Below are positions 30,224-40,100 of a stretch of DNA of 45,000 bases, one piece after another. The notes under the pieces are model-generated. The model was not told where the DNA came from and ran no database searches. It was given only the letters and a program-made list of their open reading frames with translations. Position numbers and translations under genes: made by a program. Source of the DNA: Sphaeroforma sirkka (lineage: Eukaryota > Opisthokonta > Ichthyosporea > Ichthyophonida); assembly GCA_001586965.3 (NCBI GenBank), contig LUCW03000060.1, forward strand, positions 65,001 to 110,000. The letters run 5' to 3'. The first letter of the stretch is position 1. Every line of letters starts with the position of its first letter.

Positions 30224-31073
30224 TTTTTTTCTTCTTCTTCGGTATAGGAAGAATATCAGCCAAGTGGGACACGATAGAGGGGTCCACAACTGCTGCTGCC
30301 GCTAGCTCCTTCAAGAGCGCTTCAGTGCGGTTCAATTGGCGTCGAGATTGAGAGGATCCAACCACTCGTTGTCGAGTTATGGCATCCTCAGCTTCGGCCC
30401 CAAGATTTGAGCTGAATGGAATGGCTTCTCCATCGATGGCGAAACCGAAATTTTCGGACAGGTCCAATACTTCCTTTTCACGCCGGATTTGTGCTGGAGT
30501 GTCCTTTAGATGTGGAGTTATAATGCCCCCGACATTCGTATCCACGAATTTTCCAGCCTTTCGACGTTTATCCCCAATATTTGACGGCACGTGGTCAGGG
30601 GGGCAAGCTGGGGTCCTGAGCTTCACTCCTAGGTGATACACGGACGCTGGCGAGCCTTTCCGCGGTAGTAGATACCTCTTCTTCCAAGGCTTTAGGATCC
30701 GACGAGTCATCCTCAGAACAATCCTCTGTACCAACCTCAGAATTTCCAGCCTTTCGACGTTTATCCCCAATATTTGACGGCACGTGGTCAGGGGGGGCAA
30801 GCTGGGGTCCTGAGCTTCACTCCTAGGTGATACACGGACGCTGGCGAGCCTTTCCGCGGTAGTAGATACCTCTTCTTCCAAGGCTTTAGGATCCGACGAG
30901 TCATCCTCAGAACAATCCTCTGTACCAACCTCAGAATTTGCTTCCCCAACAGTATCCTCGGCAGGCTCAACTCCAGACAGGCTAGGTGTTTCCACAGGGA
31001 CCTCAGGAACCTCGGCAGGCTTAGCAGGCTTAGAGCTAGCGGCTCCCTTGCCTTTAGAAGTACCCTTAGCCAT
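30165..31073 (-). pseudogene. gag: gag N-terminal segment of the nested element
   Basis: ATG at 31073 starts M-A-K-G-T-S-K-G-K-G-A-A-S-S. An acidic, low-complexity region follows (S-E-D-D-S-S-D-P-K-A-L-E-E-E-V-S-T). An internal ~193-bp duplication is read in two frames without a stop. The frame runs into the antisense tRNA-like block and terminates there. I chose the ATG because the two sister copies share it and the preceding leader is non-coding in all three. Confidence 0.75.
30553..30938. repeat. ~193-bp tandem duplication inside gag
   Basis: The segment starting CCAGCCTTTCGACGTTTATC (plus strand) occurs at 30553 and 30746. The copies are almost identical, differing by one G in a G run. 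The period is not a multiple of three. Confidence 0.9.
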
Positions 31074-31152
31074 AGTATTTGCTGGATAGTAAATCGATGT
31101 CAGACAGTCTAGAAGCAGTACACTACTGTAACTACTATTTAACTGAAAAATA

Positions 31153-31748
31153 TGTAAACTTCGATGGAAATTACTAGGTTTCAAACTATATTAAACTAAA
31201 ATACAATTTAGTCAGTTAGGATTTAGCAGTGGTAGCTTGTGTAAGAATGATCGGGACTGCCTCTTGTTAAGAGCCTAAATATCCTCGATCACACAGGGCG
31301 TACCTCTAGCTGTTCTTTATTGAATAATTTTCACTAGAAGTACTAAGAGTTCATGACCACTTGCCTAATTTGTAAATAGACATAATAACGTAAGTCACGT
31401 TAATACATTAGCTGATATAAATAAAGTTCCATCTGAAGAAAAGTTAAAAAAAAAAGAAAAGATTTATTGGATTTTGGAGATTGGCGGGAGGACCAAAATC
31501 TATAAGTAGTAGTTCGGAGATTATAAAATTTAGTTTATAATATCCTACATCTACTAATGTCTCAAATAGGTCCAAGTAGATGAGTCATACCAAATACTCA
31601 GGCTATTGGAGCCATCAAAGTGAATTTAGAACACTTTGGAAATATTGGAAAAAGAGCTTGTACTAAATTATTTAAAATACAAATAAAACCAATGTAGTAT
31701 CTCAATTGATCTTGATATTTTAGACTGACCGGAGGCCGTATTTCTACA
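31153..31748 (-). repeat. 5' LTR of the nested element
   Basis: This 596-bp LTR lies upstream of gag in the minus-strand reading. The leader between it and the ATG at 31073 lacks the 62-bp duplication found in the other two elements. Confidence 0.9.
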
Positions 31749-32209
31749 CCGACACGTTCTTGTGTCAGGGATCCTATTCTATTAAGAAGACACCTTGGAA
31801 ACACACCATCCTTTGTCCCAAGTACCGCTAAGTGGAAACCCTCAACCGAGTTCTTAGCTAAACTAGAGGAGTCTAAGGAGTTTGAACAAAAGCTCAAGAC
31901 TCGTACAACACATGCACCAAACAAGAATGCAGTCGAGGCGATGCCGATTGAGACGGCATTAGATCGTAAAACATGGAACTAGCTAAGGCCATGGATCAAA
32001 GACTCAAAGCTCTAAGAGAACCTGAAGCTCGCACTCAATTACGTAAAGCGCTGCTTAAAATAAAACAGCCAGGAGTTGCGAAACAACTGAAGAAGATACT
32101 TCAACAATCTAATGCTGTTAATTACGTATCTCAAGAGTCTACCCCTCCTATTACTAAAGTTGCCCTATCTAACGGGACTATGGTCCATCCAGCCAGCGTT
32201 ACACAGAAT
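31749..32209 (+). pseudogene. pol: Plus-strand element, linker before integrase
   Basis: This continues directly from 23948 and shares the linker sequence of 26160-26640 (minus), for example A-M-D-Q-R-L-K-A-L-R-E-P-E-A-R-T-Q-L. Several frameshifts break it. It is interrupted at 32210 by a solo LTR. Confidence 0.8.
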
Positions 32210-32808
32210 TGTAGAAATACGGCCTCCGGTCAGTCTAAAATATCAAGATCAATTGAGATAATACATTGGTTTTTTTATTTGTATTTTAAATAATTTAGTA
32301 CAAGCTCTTTTTTCCAATATTTCCAAAGTGTTCTAAATTCACTTTGATGGCTCCAATAGCCTGAGTATTTGGTATGACTCATCTACTTGGACCTATTTGA
32401 GACATTAGTAGATGTAGGATATTATAAACTAAATTTTATAATCTCCGAACTACTACTTATAGATTTTGGTCCTCCCGCCAATCTCCAAAATCCAATAAGT
32501 CTTTTTCTTTTTCTAACTTTTCTTCAGATGGAACTTTATTTATATCAGCTAATGTATTAACGTGACTTACGTTATTATGTCTATTTACAAATTAGGCAAG
32601 TGGTCATGAACACTTAGTACTTCTAGTGAAAATTATTCAATAAAGAACAGCTAGAGGTACGCCCTGTGTGATCGAGGATATTTAGGCTCTTAACAAGAGG
32701 CAGTCCCGATCATTCTTACACAAGCTACCATTGCTAAATCCTAACTGACTAAATTGTATTTTAGTTTAATATAGTTTGAATCCTAGTAATTTTCCATCGA
32801 AATTTACA
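32210..32808 (+). mobile_element. Solo LTR of the same gypsy family
   Basis: The block runs from TGTAGAAATACGG to GAAATTTACA and is homologous over its length to the 596-bp LTRs. It is flanked by GAAT at 32206-32209 and 32809-32812. Removing it and one GAAT restores integrase sequence that is continuous at about 26145 (minus). It is a recombination remnant of a complete insertion. Confidence 0.9.
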
Positions 32809-32812
32809 GAAT

Positions 32813-33803
32813 CTGACTGACTTAGAAGAGCTCGAGAGTAGATTTAAAATAATTCACAATTTAACTCATCGAGCATATGAGCATACTTATAAGATGGCTA
32901 TTCATGCAGGGCTTGATCACCCGGCGCTGAAAGAAACCATACGTGAAGTATACCGACGCTGTACTGATTGTAAAAGAACCAGATCAAGCGATACGGTTGG
33001 GCACCCTAAAAAAGTGTGACAGAAGACCAACCGATGCGCCGAGTCATAGTCGATTTGGTTAAACTCCCGCGATCCAAGCATACTGGCGATGTTTTTAGCT
33101 GTCATTTCTTATGTGCGACTTCGGGCTATAACTTGCTTTATGCAGTACCGAACAAACGCCCACAAACAGTGGCAGAGTTGTGCTATCACGTCTTTAATGA
33201 CTTCGGTTTCCCCCGAGTACTATGTTCTGATAACGGTAGTGAGTTTTGTACCGACGTAATGGAGGCACTTATACTCGTATCAGGCATGACCCATAGGCGT
33301 GGTGTTCCTTATAAACCTCAAACGCAGGGTGCAAACGAGACACGCCATAGAGAACTAAAGAAGCTATTGCGTAGCGCACTAGATGACGTTGAAGATATGT
33401 GGCCTTATCATTTGAAATGGGTTCAGACTCAAATGAATAACTACATGAATCCTCAAACTGGAACACTCCCGTTTTACTATTTCTTTGGCCGCTATAGTGA
33501 ATTTCAAGCAACGTTTAACAAAACTGCGCCCGAGAAACAAGTTACTCGTGGCTACAAAAGATCGAGCATATGCAGAACGTTATTTACCCCTGTTTACTCG
33601 AGCACAAAAATCCTGTCCTACTTAACTATGTGACTAAACTTTCTGACTTGATTACCAACAGAGCAGAAAATTCTTCGAGCTTACTTACTAATGAAGAACA
33701 ACCTTTGACTAATATCTTGCCAAGTAATAAACGTAAGACACCTACATCGGAAATGGTTACTGGACCAAATACTAAACGACATAGAGTACAACATGAGTCT
33801 TGA
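32813..33803 (+). pseudogene. pol: Integrase of the plus-strand element, chromodomain region deleted
   Basis: After the solo LTR come L-E-S-R..., the zinc-binding segment and the D-D-E core (V-I-V-D-L-V-K-L; L-C-S-D-N-G-S-E-F; G-A-N-E-T-R-H-R-E-L-K). Unlike the nested copy, the junction R-S-A-L-D-D-V-E-D-M-W-P-Y-H is intact. After L-L-E-H-K-N about 480 bp are missing, including the chromodomain-like part; CCTACTT occurs at both breakpoints of the longer copy. The basic tail ends K-R-H-R-V-Q-H-E-S at 33803. Confidence 0.85.
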
Positions 33804-33929
33804 ACTCGTATATATAGGCACATAATTACTCGATAAGCCATGACCGAAACCGGTTTACTTTGGTTTTCGTTTTACGAACTAGATCGTACCTTCACGTACG
33901 TCCGTAGTCCTAAAAGCTACTGAGGGCTA

Positions 33930-34187
33930 TGTAGACCCGGTCAGTCTAAAATATCAAGATCAAATGAGACAACATATTGGTTTTTAATTGTATTCAAAAA
34001 AATTTAATATAAATTCTTTTTCCAATATTTCCAAAGTGTTCTAAATTCACTTTGATGGCTCCAATAGCCTAAGTATTTGGTATGACTCATTTACTTGGAC
34101 CTATTTGAGACGATAGTAGATGTAGGATATTATAAACTAAATTTTATAATCTCTGAACTATTACTTACAGGTTTTGGTCTTCCCGCC
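33930..34187 (+). repeat. Truncated 3' LTR of the plus-strand element
   Basis: The LTR begins TGTAGA, lacks about 10 bases after that, then continues CCGGTCAGTCTAAAATATC. It stops after about 258 bp at CTTCCCGCC, where minus-strand gag sequence begins. Confidence 0.8.
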
Positions 34188-35635
34188 GACCAAGGCATAG
34201 GTCGCAAATCACCATAGGTGATAATATCATTATTGAACTTCTTAAAAAGGTTAGCCCCCAGAGTCTCCATCATCTGACAAATTAATAAATATTCGTCAGT
34301 ATGGGCCTTCAAGATAGTTTTCCATTCCTCTGACTCACAGAAATGAATAAAGGCATTCATCATCTGCTTATCCTAATGGCTGGCAGACTCCTTAAGTTGG
34401 TCAAAGGCCTTCAGTGTCTCCACTGTACTCTCATTAGTAGAGAAATCGACCTCAGCCTTCGCGTTACCTAGCTGCTTTATAAAGCTTTGTTCGAAGCGTT
34501 CACGAGGTTCACGATCAGTTCTACGAGCTGCTAGTGCCAAGATAGAGTCTGTATCCTTTCTTGTTATTGATTAGATAGCGAATGTTATCCGCTTTCTTAT
34601 CGTCAAGGTCAGAGACATTCAATCAACGGTCCTCAAGGACTTGCATACCAGAACGTAATAGCCTGAGACCTTGTTGTCTGGTTCTCACTTCCTCGTCTTC
34701 AGTGCTAGAGTGGATACTCTCTAGTGAGGTACTGGAATAACGATTACCAAAGTTGTGATTACCAGGGTGGGTTAGATGGTAAATGAGGATCGATGTTATG
34801 AGGGTGGTAACCTCATCTATTTCCGTACGATCATAGCCTCTGACACGGTTAGATTTGTCGAGAGGATGGTCGATTGTAGCTTCCACACTCTAGAGGTTGA
34901 ATGTTGAGGTTGTACCCACTTCACCATCGGTAACTGACTCAGTGGTAACCCTGCTGACTGGTAAACCAGTAGGTCTCAGATTCGAACCCCGGCTCGGAAT
35001 AATTTTTTTTTCGGTATAGGAAGAATATTGACCACGTGGGATATGATCAAAAGGTCAGAAGCTGCGGCAGCGGCTAGCTCCTTTGAAAGCTCATCTTTGC
35101 GGTTCAAATGGCCTCGAGATTGAGAAGACCCAACCACTCGTTGTCGAGTTATGGCGTCCCCAACATTAGCGTCTTCCGCCCCAACATTCAGTGGCGAGGC
35201 ATTCAGTGGCGAGGAATGAAATTTCACGAAATGGAACACTTTCATCTTTGTTATAAGGTGGATCGGGCTGACTTTTAGTAGTAATAAACCGTCGATCTCG
35301 AGACGATTCCTCCACTTGTTCAGGAAATATAGCCTTTCCAATATATGACTTTTCGCGGTCAGATGACGAACTGAGGGGGCTGCACTACTAGGAAACACAC
35401 GGACGCTGGCGAGCCTTTCCGCGGCAGTTGAGACCTCCTCTTTCAAAGCTTTAGGATCCGACGAGTCATCCTCAGAGTTTAGTTCAGAACCAAGCTCAGA
35501 AACGGCTTCCTCTACAGCTTCAACGGCAGGCTCAGTACCAGACGGACCAGCGTCCCCAGTAACCTCAGGAACCTCAACAGGCTTAGCTGGCTTGGAGCTG
35601 TCGGCTCTCTTGCCTTTAGAATTCCCTTTAGCCAT
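34188..35635 (-). pseudogene. gag: gag fragment of a third element (minus strand)
   Basis: ATG at 35635 starts M-A-K-G-N-S-K-G-K-R-A-D-S-S. The acidic region S-E-D-D-S-S-D-P-K-A-L-K-E-E-V-S-T-A-A-E follows, then the antisense tRNA-like block, then the capsid-like helical part to 34188, with internal deletions and frameshifts. Its wording is closest to the plus-strand fragment at 17738-18700; both have the V-R-H-L-T-A-K-S-H-I-L-E-R-L variant. Confidence 0.8.
34926..34998 (+). ncRNA. tRNA-like sequence antisense to gag, copy 3
   Basis: A-box TGACTCAGTGG and B-box-like GATTCGAACCCC lie at tRNA spacing, with a CTGGTAAACCAG arm as in copy 2. It holds the same position and orientation relative to gag as the other two copies. 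Confidence 0.6.
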
Positions 35636-35885
35636 AGTAATAGCTCGAGAATAGGAAAATTAATAAAGTCTAGGTATAATAACTAGCGTGTAGCTAACTT
35701 TAGGGTAGTATTAGCCACTATGTGGTAGTATAGAATACTTACAGTCCTGTTGCTGGATAGTGAGCAATTATTAGACAGTCTCGAAGTTGTACACTACGGT
35801 AACTACTAATTAACTGAAAAATGTGTAAACTTCGATGGATTCTTGAAGTAGTACACTACGGTAACTACTAATTAACTGAAAAATG

Positions 35886-36013
35886 TGTAAACTTCGAAGG
35901 ATATTTCTATGTTTTAAACTATGTTATATAAACTAAAATACAATTTAAGTCAGGTAGGATTTAGCAGTGGTAGCTTGTGTAAGAATGATCAGGACTGCCT
36001 CTTGGTAAGAGCC
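35886..36013 (-). repeat. Truncated LTR of the third element
   Basis: The block starts TGTAAACTTCGAAGG and follows the LTR for 128 bp to CTTGGTAAGAGCC, then changes to unrelated sequence. It marks the right edge of the retrotransposon nest. The 62-bp leader duplication lies just to its left. Confidence 0.8.
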
Positions 36014-37174
36014 AGTGGCCTCTATGGTCGATAGATTGACAGTCCTCTGATGGAGGATATAGGTCTGCTCCACACTCATTTTATGTTCTTTATGCGTGAT
36101 GATGACACAATGAATGTTAACTTATCAGCCGACGCAAACACGATCAAAAAACAGTAGCACCTTCAGAAACAGATGAGAACACGACAGCGCCGAAAGATTC
36201 TGTTTAGCAGTGCTTGCTGATTTGTTGTTTGCTGTCTTGTGTGGTAGCGGCAGAGAATCAGGCTTGTGTTATCGTCACGCATTTTCCGGCACTGCTTGAA
36301 TTATAAAACTTGCAATATTAAAGTTTTCCTATTTGTGTGTGAACGTCACGATCGTTATATATCTAACATTCATCTTACCAAAACCTATTGTATTGCGAGG
36401 CCAAAACCAGAAGCATACTTGGAGATATCGGTGATAAAGGTTTTGATGGAAATGTCATGCACCAGTATCAACATGGCAATAAATTTGAAAGGTCATGCAT
36501 CAGTATCTATCAAACTGAGAGTAGTCGAAGTGTCACGCTGGAAGGTTGTAGATTCTAACACTAGTGCGCTCACGTCCAAATGAAGTTCAACATGAGGAAG
36601 AAAATAACTTCCCTGCATAACGCAGTGTACAAAGCTAACTGCCCGTTCCAAGGGATTCAATGTATTATACACGTCGCAGCTTCCTGAAAAATCATTTTTT
36701 CGACTCTTTCGAACACGCCTCTGCTCCGTATTTACATATACACGATTGTATGTCATTGAGCGTTGTAGTTGTTATAATCCGAAGTCCAGCCAGGGCAAGT
36801 ATAAGCAGGACAGAGGAGAAAGCGAATCTCGAAGAACAGTTATGCAGAAAATGCATCGCTCTTGCCGTATCAGTTAAATTGTATTTGAAAATATCCAGAG
36901 CGTATTTCTCGTTTTGTCAATATAGAGTATACTATTAACCACTTGAACTATCACTGCAAAATATCGCACACAAAGAATGACACACAGCTGTCATATTCAG
37001 GGTATGGGTTAGAAACAGTGAGGGGTGTCTTCAACACACACCTTGTTAACAAGTACCTTAACTACTTCCAAGGCGGTTTGCTTGGGAGCTCAGATTGTTT
37101 CGAGCCACAATGGCGAGAAATCAGGCGCATGGTTGACAAATTAAACGATAGATGAGGATTCATTGTTTATTACT
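36014..37174. other. No firm gene; two open patches
   Basis: On the plus strand, 36990-37158 is open and protein-like (contains F-Q-G-G-L-L-G-S-S-D-C-F-E-P-Q-W) and ends in TGA 35 bp before the flavohemoglobin stop. It could be the last exon of a convergent gene. On the minus strand, 36493-36756 is open and contains P-L-E-R-A-V-S-F-V-H-C-V. I recognise neither and see no supporting exon partners. Confidence 0.3.
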
Positions 37175-37180
37175 TTTATT
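37175..37180 (-). promoter_or_regulatory. Poly(A) signal of the flavohemoglobin gene
   Basis: AATAAA on the minus strand, 12 bases after the TAG stop (37193-37195). A second near-match, AATAAAC, follows at once. A short 3' UTR is implied. Confidence 0.6.
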
Positions 37181-37192
37181 GAGCTGGCTATA

Positions 37193-40100
37193 CTACGCCT
37201 GCATCGCTTGCGTTGGCCCAAAGAATTCGAAGTGTATCTGTTTCTCAGGAACACCCCACTCCATAAGGCCGTTGTAGATCTGTTTCATGAAAGGTTGTGG
37301 GCTGGAGATAAAACAACAGAAATGATAATAATAAGTATTTTGGCACGTTTAATGAATTGCGTGAGTCCTGAGCATTTTTGAGACTTTTGACAGAGTCCGT
37401 GATGGCTAACGAATCTATAATGCCACGACAACTAGAGCAAACCTACAAGGCAGCGCGTGTGACTTGATTGTAAATATTTAATGGTGTATATCTAGTGAAC
37501 ATCTGTCTTTGTCTTCAAAATTTTCATTGTACACACGTTCGTAGATTCACTAACCTATACCATGTATATATACGAGCTATTATAGGTCTTATGCGCCAGT
37601 GCAAATGCATGCAGGTATAAAATTTGCACAACGGGTTCGCCGTACGTATGCTCCTAATATACCAGAAATCTACAAGGCGCTATACTGCAGGTTCAGTACA
37701 AAACTTGATGCACGAAATCGAGTGTGCACTTAAAAGGAAGCGAGACTTCCCAAACGTGTATGAGTTACAAGGCAGTGAAAAAACATAATTACTATATTGA
37801 GTGTTACGTGCTACACAGTTGTAAATCATGTGGAGAGCTGAAACCTAGTTACCTCGTATCTCAATGCACCCTTGATGCATGGCGACAGAGGCGACTGTCA
37901 GGGTATACCAAACTATGGGCACTCACGTATTCCAGCACCAACCTAAAGTGCACCCGGATCATATACACACGATACAATGCACGAGGACACACATACCCAC
38001 AGAAGTAGAACTCCTGGTCTTTACTGGTAAGGGCTCTCTTCAGGTGATCGATGGTGATAGGGCCCTTGGGGTAGGAATCATTTGGTGGCTCGTCATAGAG
38101 GAAGTGTACGCGCACGTTCATCTCGCGGCTACCAATCTAGGATCGAGGAAAGTACCGATGACGATGTTAGGTTAGAAGACATTTGATTGTAGATGAATAT
38201 GTTAAGCTAGAAGACCTTTGGATATAGATGAAGATGTTAAGTTAGGCGACCTTTGAATATAGATGAAGATGTTAAGTTAGAAGACATTTGATTGTAGATG
38301 AAGATGTTAAGTTAGAAGACATTTAATATAGATAGAGATGTTAAGTTAGAAGCCATTTGATTGTAGATGGAGATGTTAAGTTAGAAGACATTTGATTATA
38401 GATGACGATGTTAAGTTAGAGGACATTTGATTGTAGATGGAGATGTTAAGTTAGAAGACATTTGATTATAGATAGAGATGTTAAGTTAGAAGCCATTTGA
38501 TTGTAGATGGAGATGTTAAGTTAGAAGACATTTGATTATAGATGACGATGTTAAGTTAGAGGACATTTGATTGTAGATGGAGATGTTAAGTTAGAAGACA
38601 TTTGATTATAGATGACGGTGTTAAAATATAGGACATTTGATTATAGATGAAGATGTTGAGTTAGAAGCCATTTGATTATAGATGACGATGTTAAGTTAAA
38701 AGACATTTGATAATAGATGAAGATGTTTAGTTAGAAACCATTTCACCATACTGCATGTGAATGCCGTTTTCACGGTGAAACAGAATCTTAACAACTGGAA
38801 CTTAACCACGTACACATGCACGTATACTTCAGAAAATTACCTCCTCGATATGTTTGTGCCATGCCTCGACACCCGCATTTCGCACAGCGCTGAACATTGT
38901 GACGTGATTGTTGAATTTATTCTCCACCAGATGATCCAGCATAGCCACAATGGGGGTGATACCTACCCCACCCGACAGCAGAACAATGGGTTTGTCACTA
39001 CCTTCCTTAAGGAAAAAATCTCCGGACGGGACAGACAGTTTAACAATGTCACCCTCCTGCAACTTGTCGTGCACCCAGTTGGATGCGTAACCAGCAGGAC
39101 ACAGACCATGGGCTTCTTCACGCTGTGGGGTGAATAGGATGTTCTGTTGTGTAAGTGACTTGGGAATGGATCATTCTGAGGTATTCTGTATATAAGCAAC
39201 CGATTCATTAGGTAGGGAATAACAGAACGCGAGATTCAAGGGAAAGTACAAGGACAAAGCAACCCATACATGGGTCAAGCAGACCCTGACAGGGTTAGGT
39301 ATCCCAACAGGAACTCATTCCGAGACAACAGCTCAATAAACGTCAAATGTTAAGATGCCATCATCATACGCACTTAGCTAATCCTCTCACACAGTCAAAC
39401 CTATACCTTGACAATCACTCACCACTCCAAGACAAAAACTTATTGGCAAATATATCACAACGCAGGCAGCCATGGCGACACCTTTACAAATACACTATAT
39501 ACATAATACATTCTTCATACAAACACTTTGCATACACATAGCAACAAACCTTAATAGAGAGGCGGTAGTAGTCGTCACGGGGTGCACTAGAAAGCGAGTA
39601 GTTGCGTTGTGTGACATGGTCTCCATTCTCAATGCGAATGCCAATGTACTGTCCTGGTTCATACTTGACCACAGGCCCCCCATCCTCGGGCTTTAGTATG
39701 AGTGACATGATGTTGCCGCTCTCTCGCTTCTTGAGATCCACTATGAAGTTTCGCCAGTGACGCCAGCCTGTGTGAGAAGGGTCGGCGGAGATGCTTGTTG
39801 CTCAGTGCCAAGTGGTGGATGGTTTGTAGGTGTAGGTGTATATGACTAGCCTTAGGGTGTGTTTAGAATTTGTAGGGTGTAACCTTAGCTTAGTTTGGGT
39901 TGGGTGTAGGGTTTGTAGTGGTGCTTTCGGGTTGGAAGCGTGTGTGAGTGGAGAGGAACGTGAGAGTGACTGAGAACATATATGTGTGCACGGATGCGTT
40001 GGATTATGAATACTATCAATTTAAACGTACATGTACGTATTTTATGTACGCGGGTCTAGGGCAACCCCAAGGTAGGTACAGTATGTACGTGACAGACAGA

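Larger units (their letters stand above)
23949..31748 (-). mobile_element. Nested Ty3/gypsy element, minus strand, with both LTRs
   Basis: This 7.8-kb element has two 596-bp LTRs, 23949-24544 and 31153-31748, each TGTAGAAATACGG...TTTACA on the minus strand. They are near-identical in the stretches I compared; differences are single bases and an A-run. It is flanked by CCGA at 23945-23948 and 31749-31752. Removing it rejoins the interrupted pol codons of the plus-strand host. Order on the minus strand: gag, protease, RT, RNase H, an extra domain, integrase, chromodomain-like tail. Although recent by its LTRs, it has frameshifts, a nonsense codon and deletions, so it moved with help from another copy or decayed afterwards. 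Confidence 0.9.

Noticed and set aside
37163..37381. A 72-codon plus-strand open frame that looks like a helical protein
   Set aside because: It lies over the last flavohemoglobin exon. The minus strand there encodes the conserved C-terminus (P-F-M...F-F-G-P, then TAG) in perfect phase with exon 6, so the plus frame is a shadow.
37380..37790. Short plus-strand coding-like patches inside flavohemoglobin intron 6
   Set aside because: Each is under 40 codons, frames disagree, and no consistent splice pairs join them; I could not separate them from chance.
38163..38745. CRISPR-like array
   Set aside because: The units are contiguous 35-bp tandem repeats without distinct spacers, inside a eukaryotic intron.
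38739..38786. A possible extra flavohemoglobin exon between exons 5 and 6
   Set aside because: Comparison with the known family order shows that exon 5 joins directly to exon 6 without a gap, and the candidate has a poor acceptor and runs into the minisatellite.
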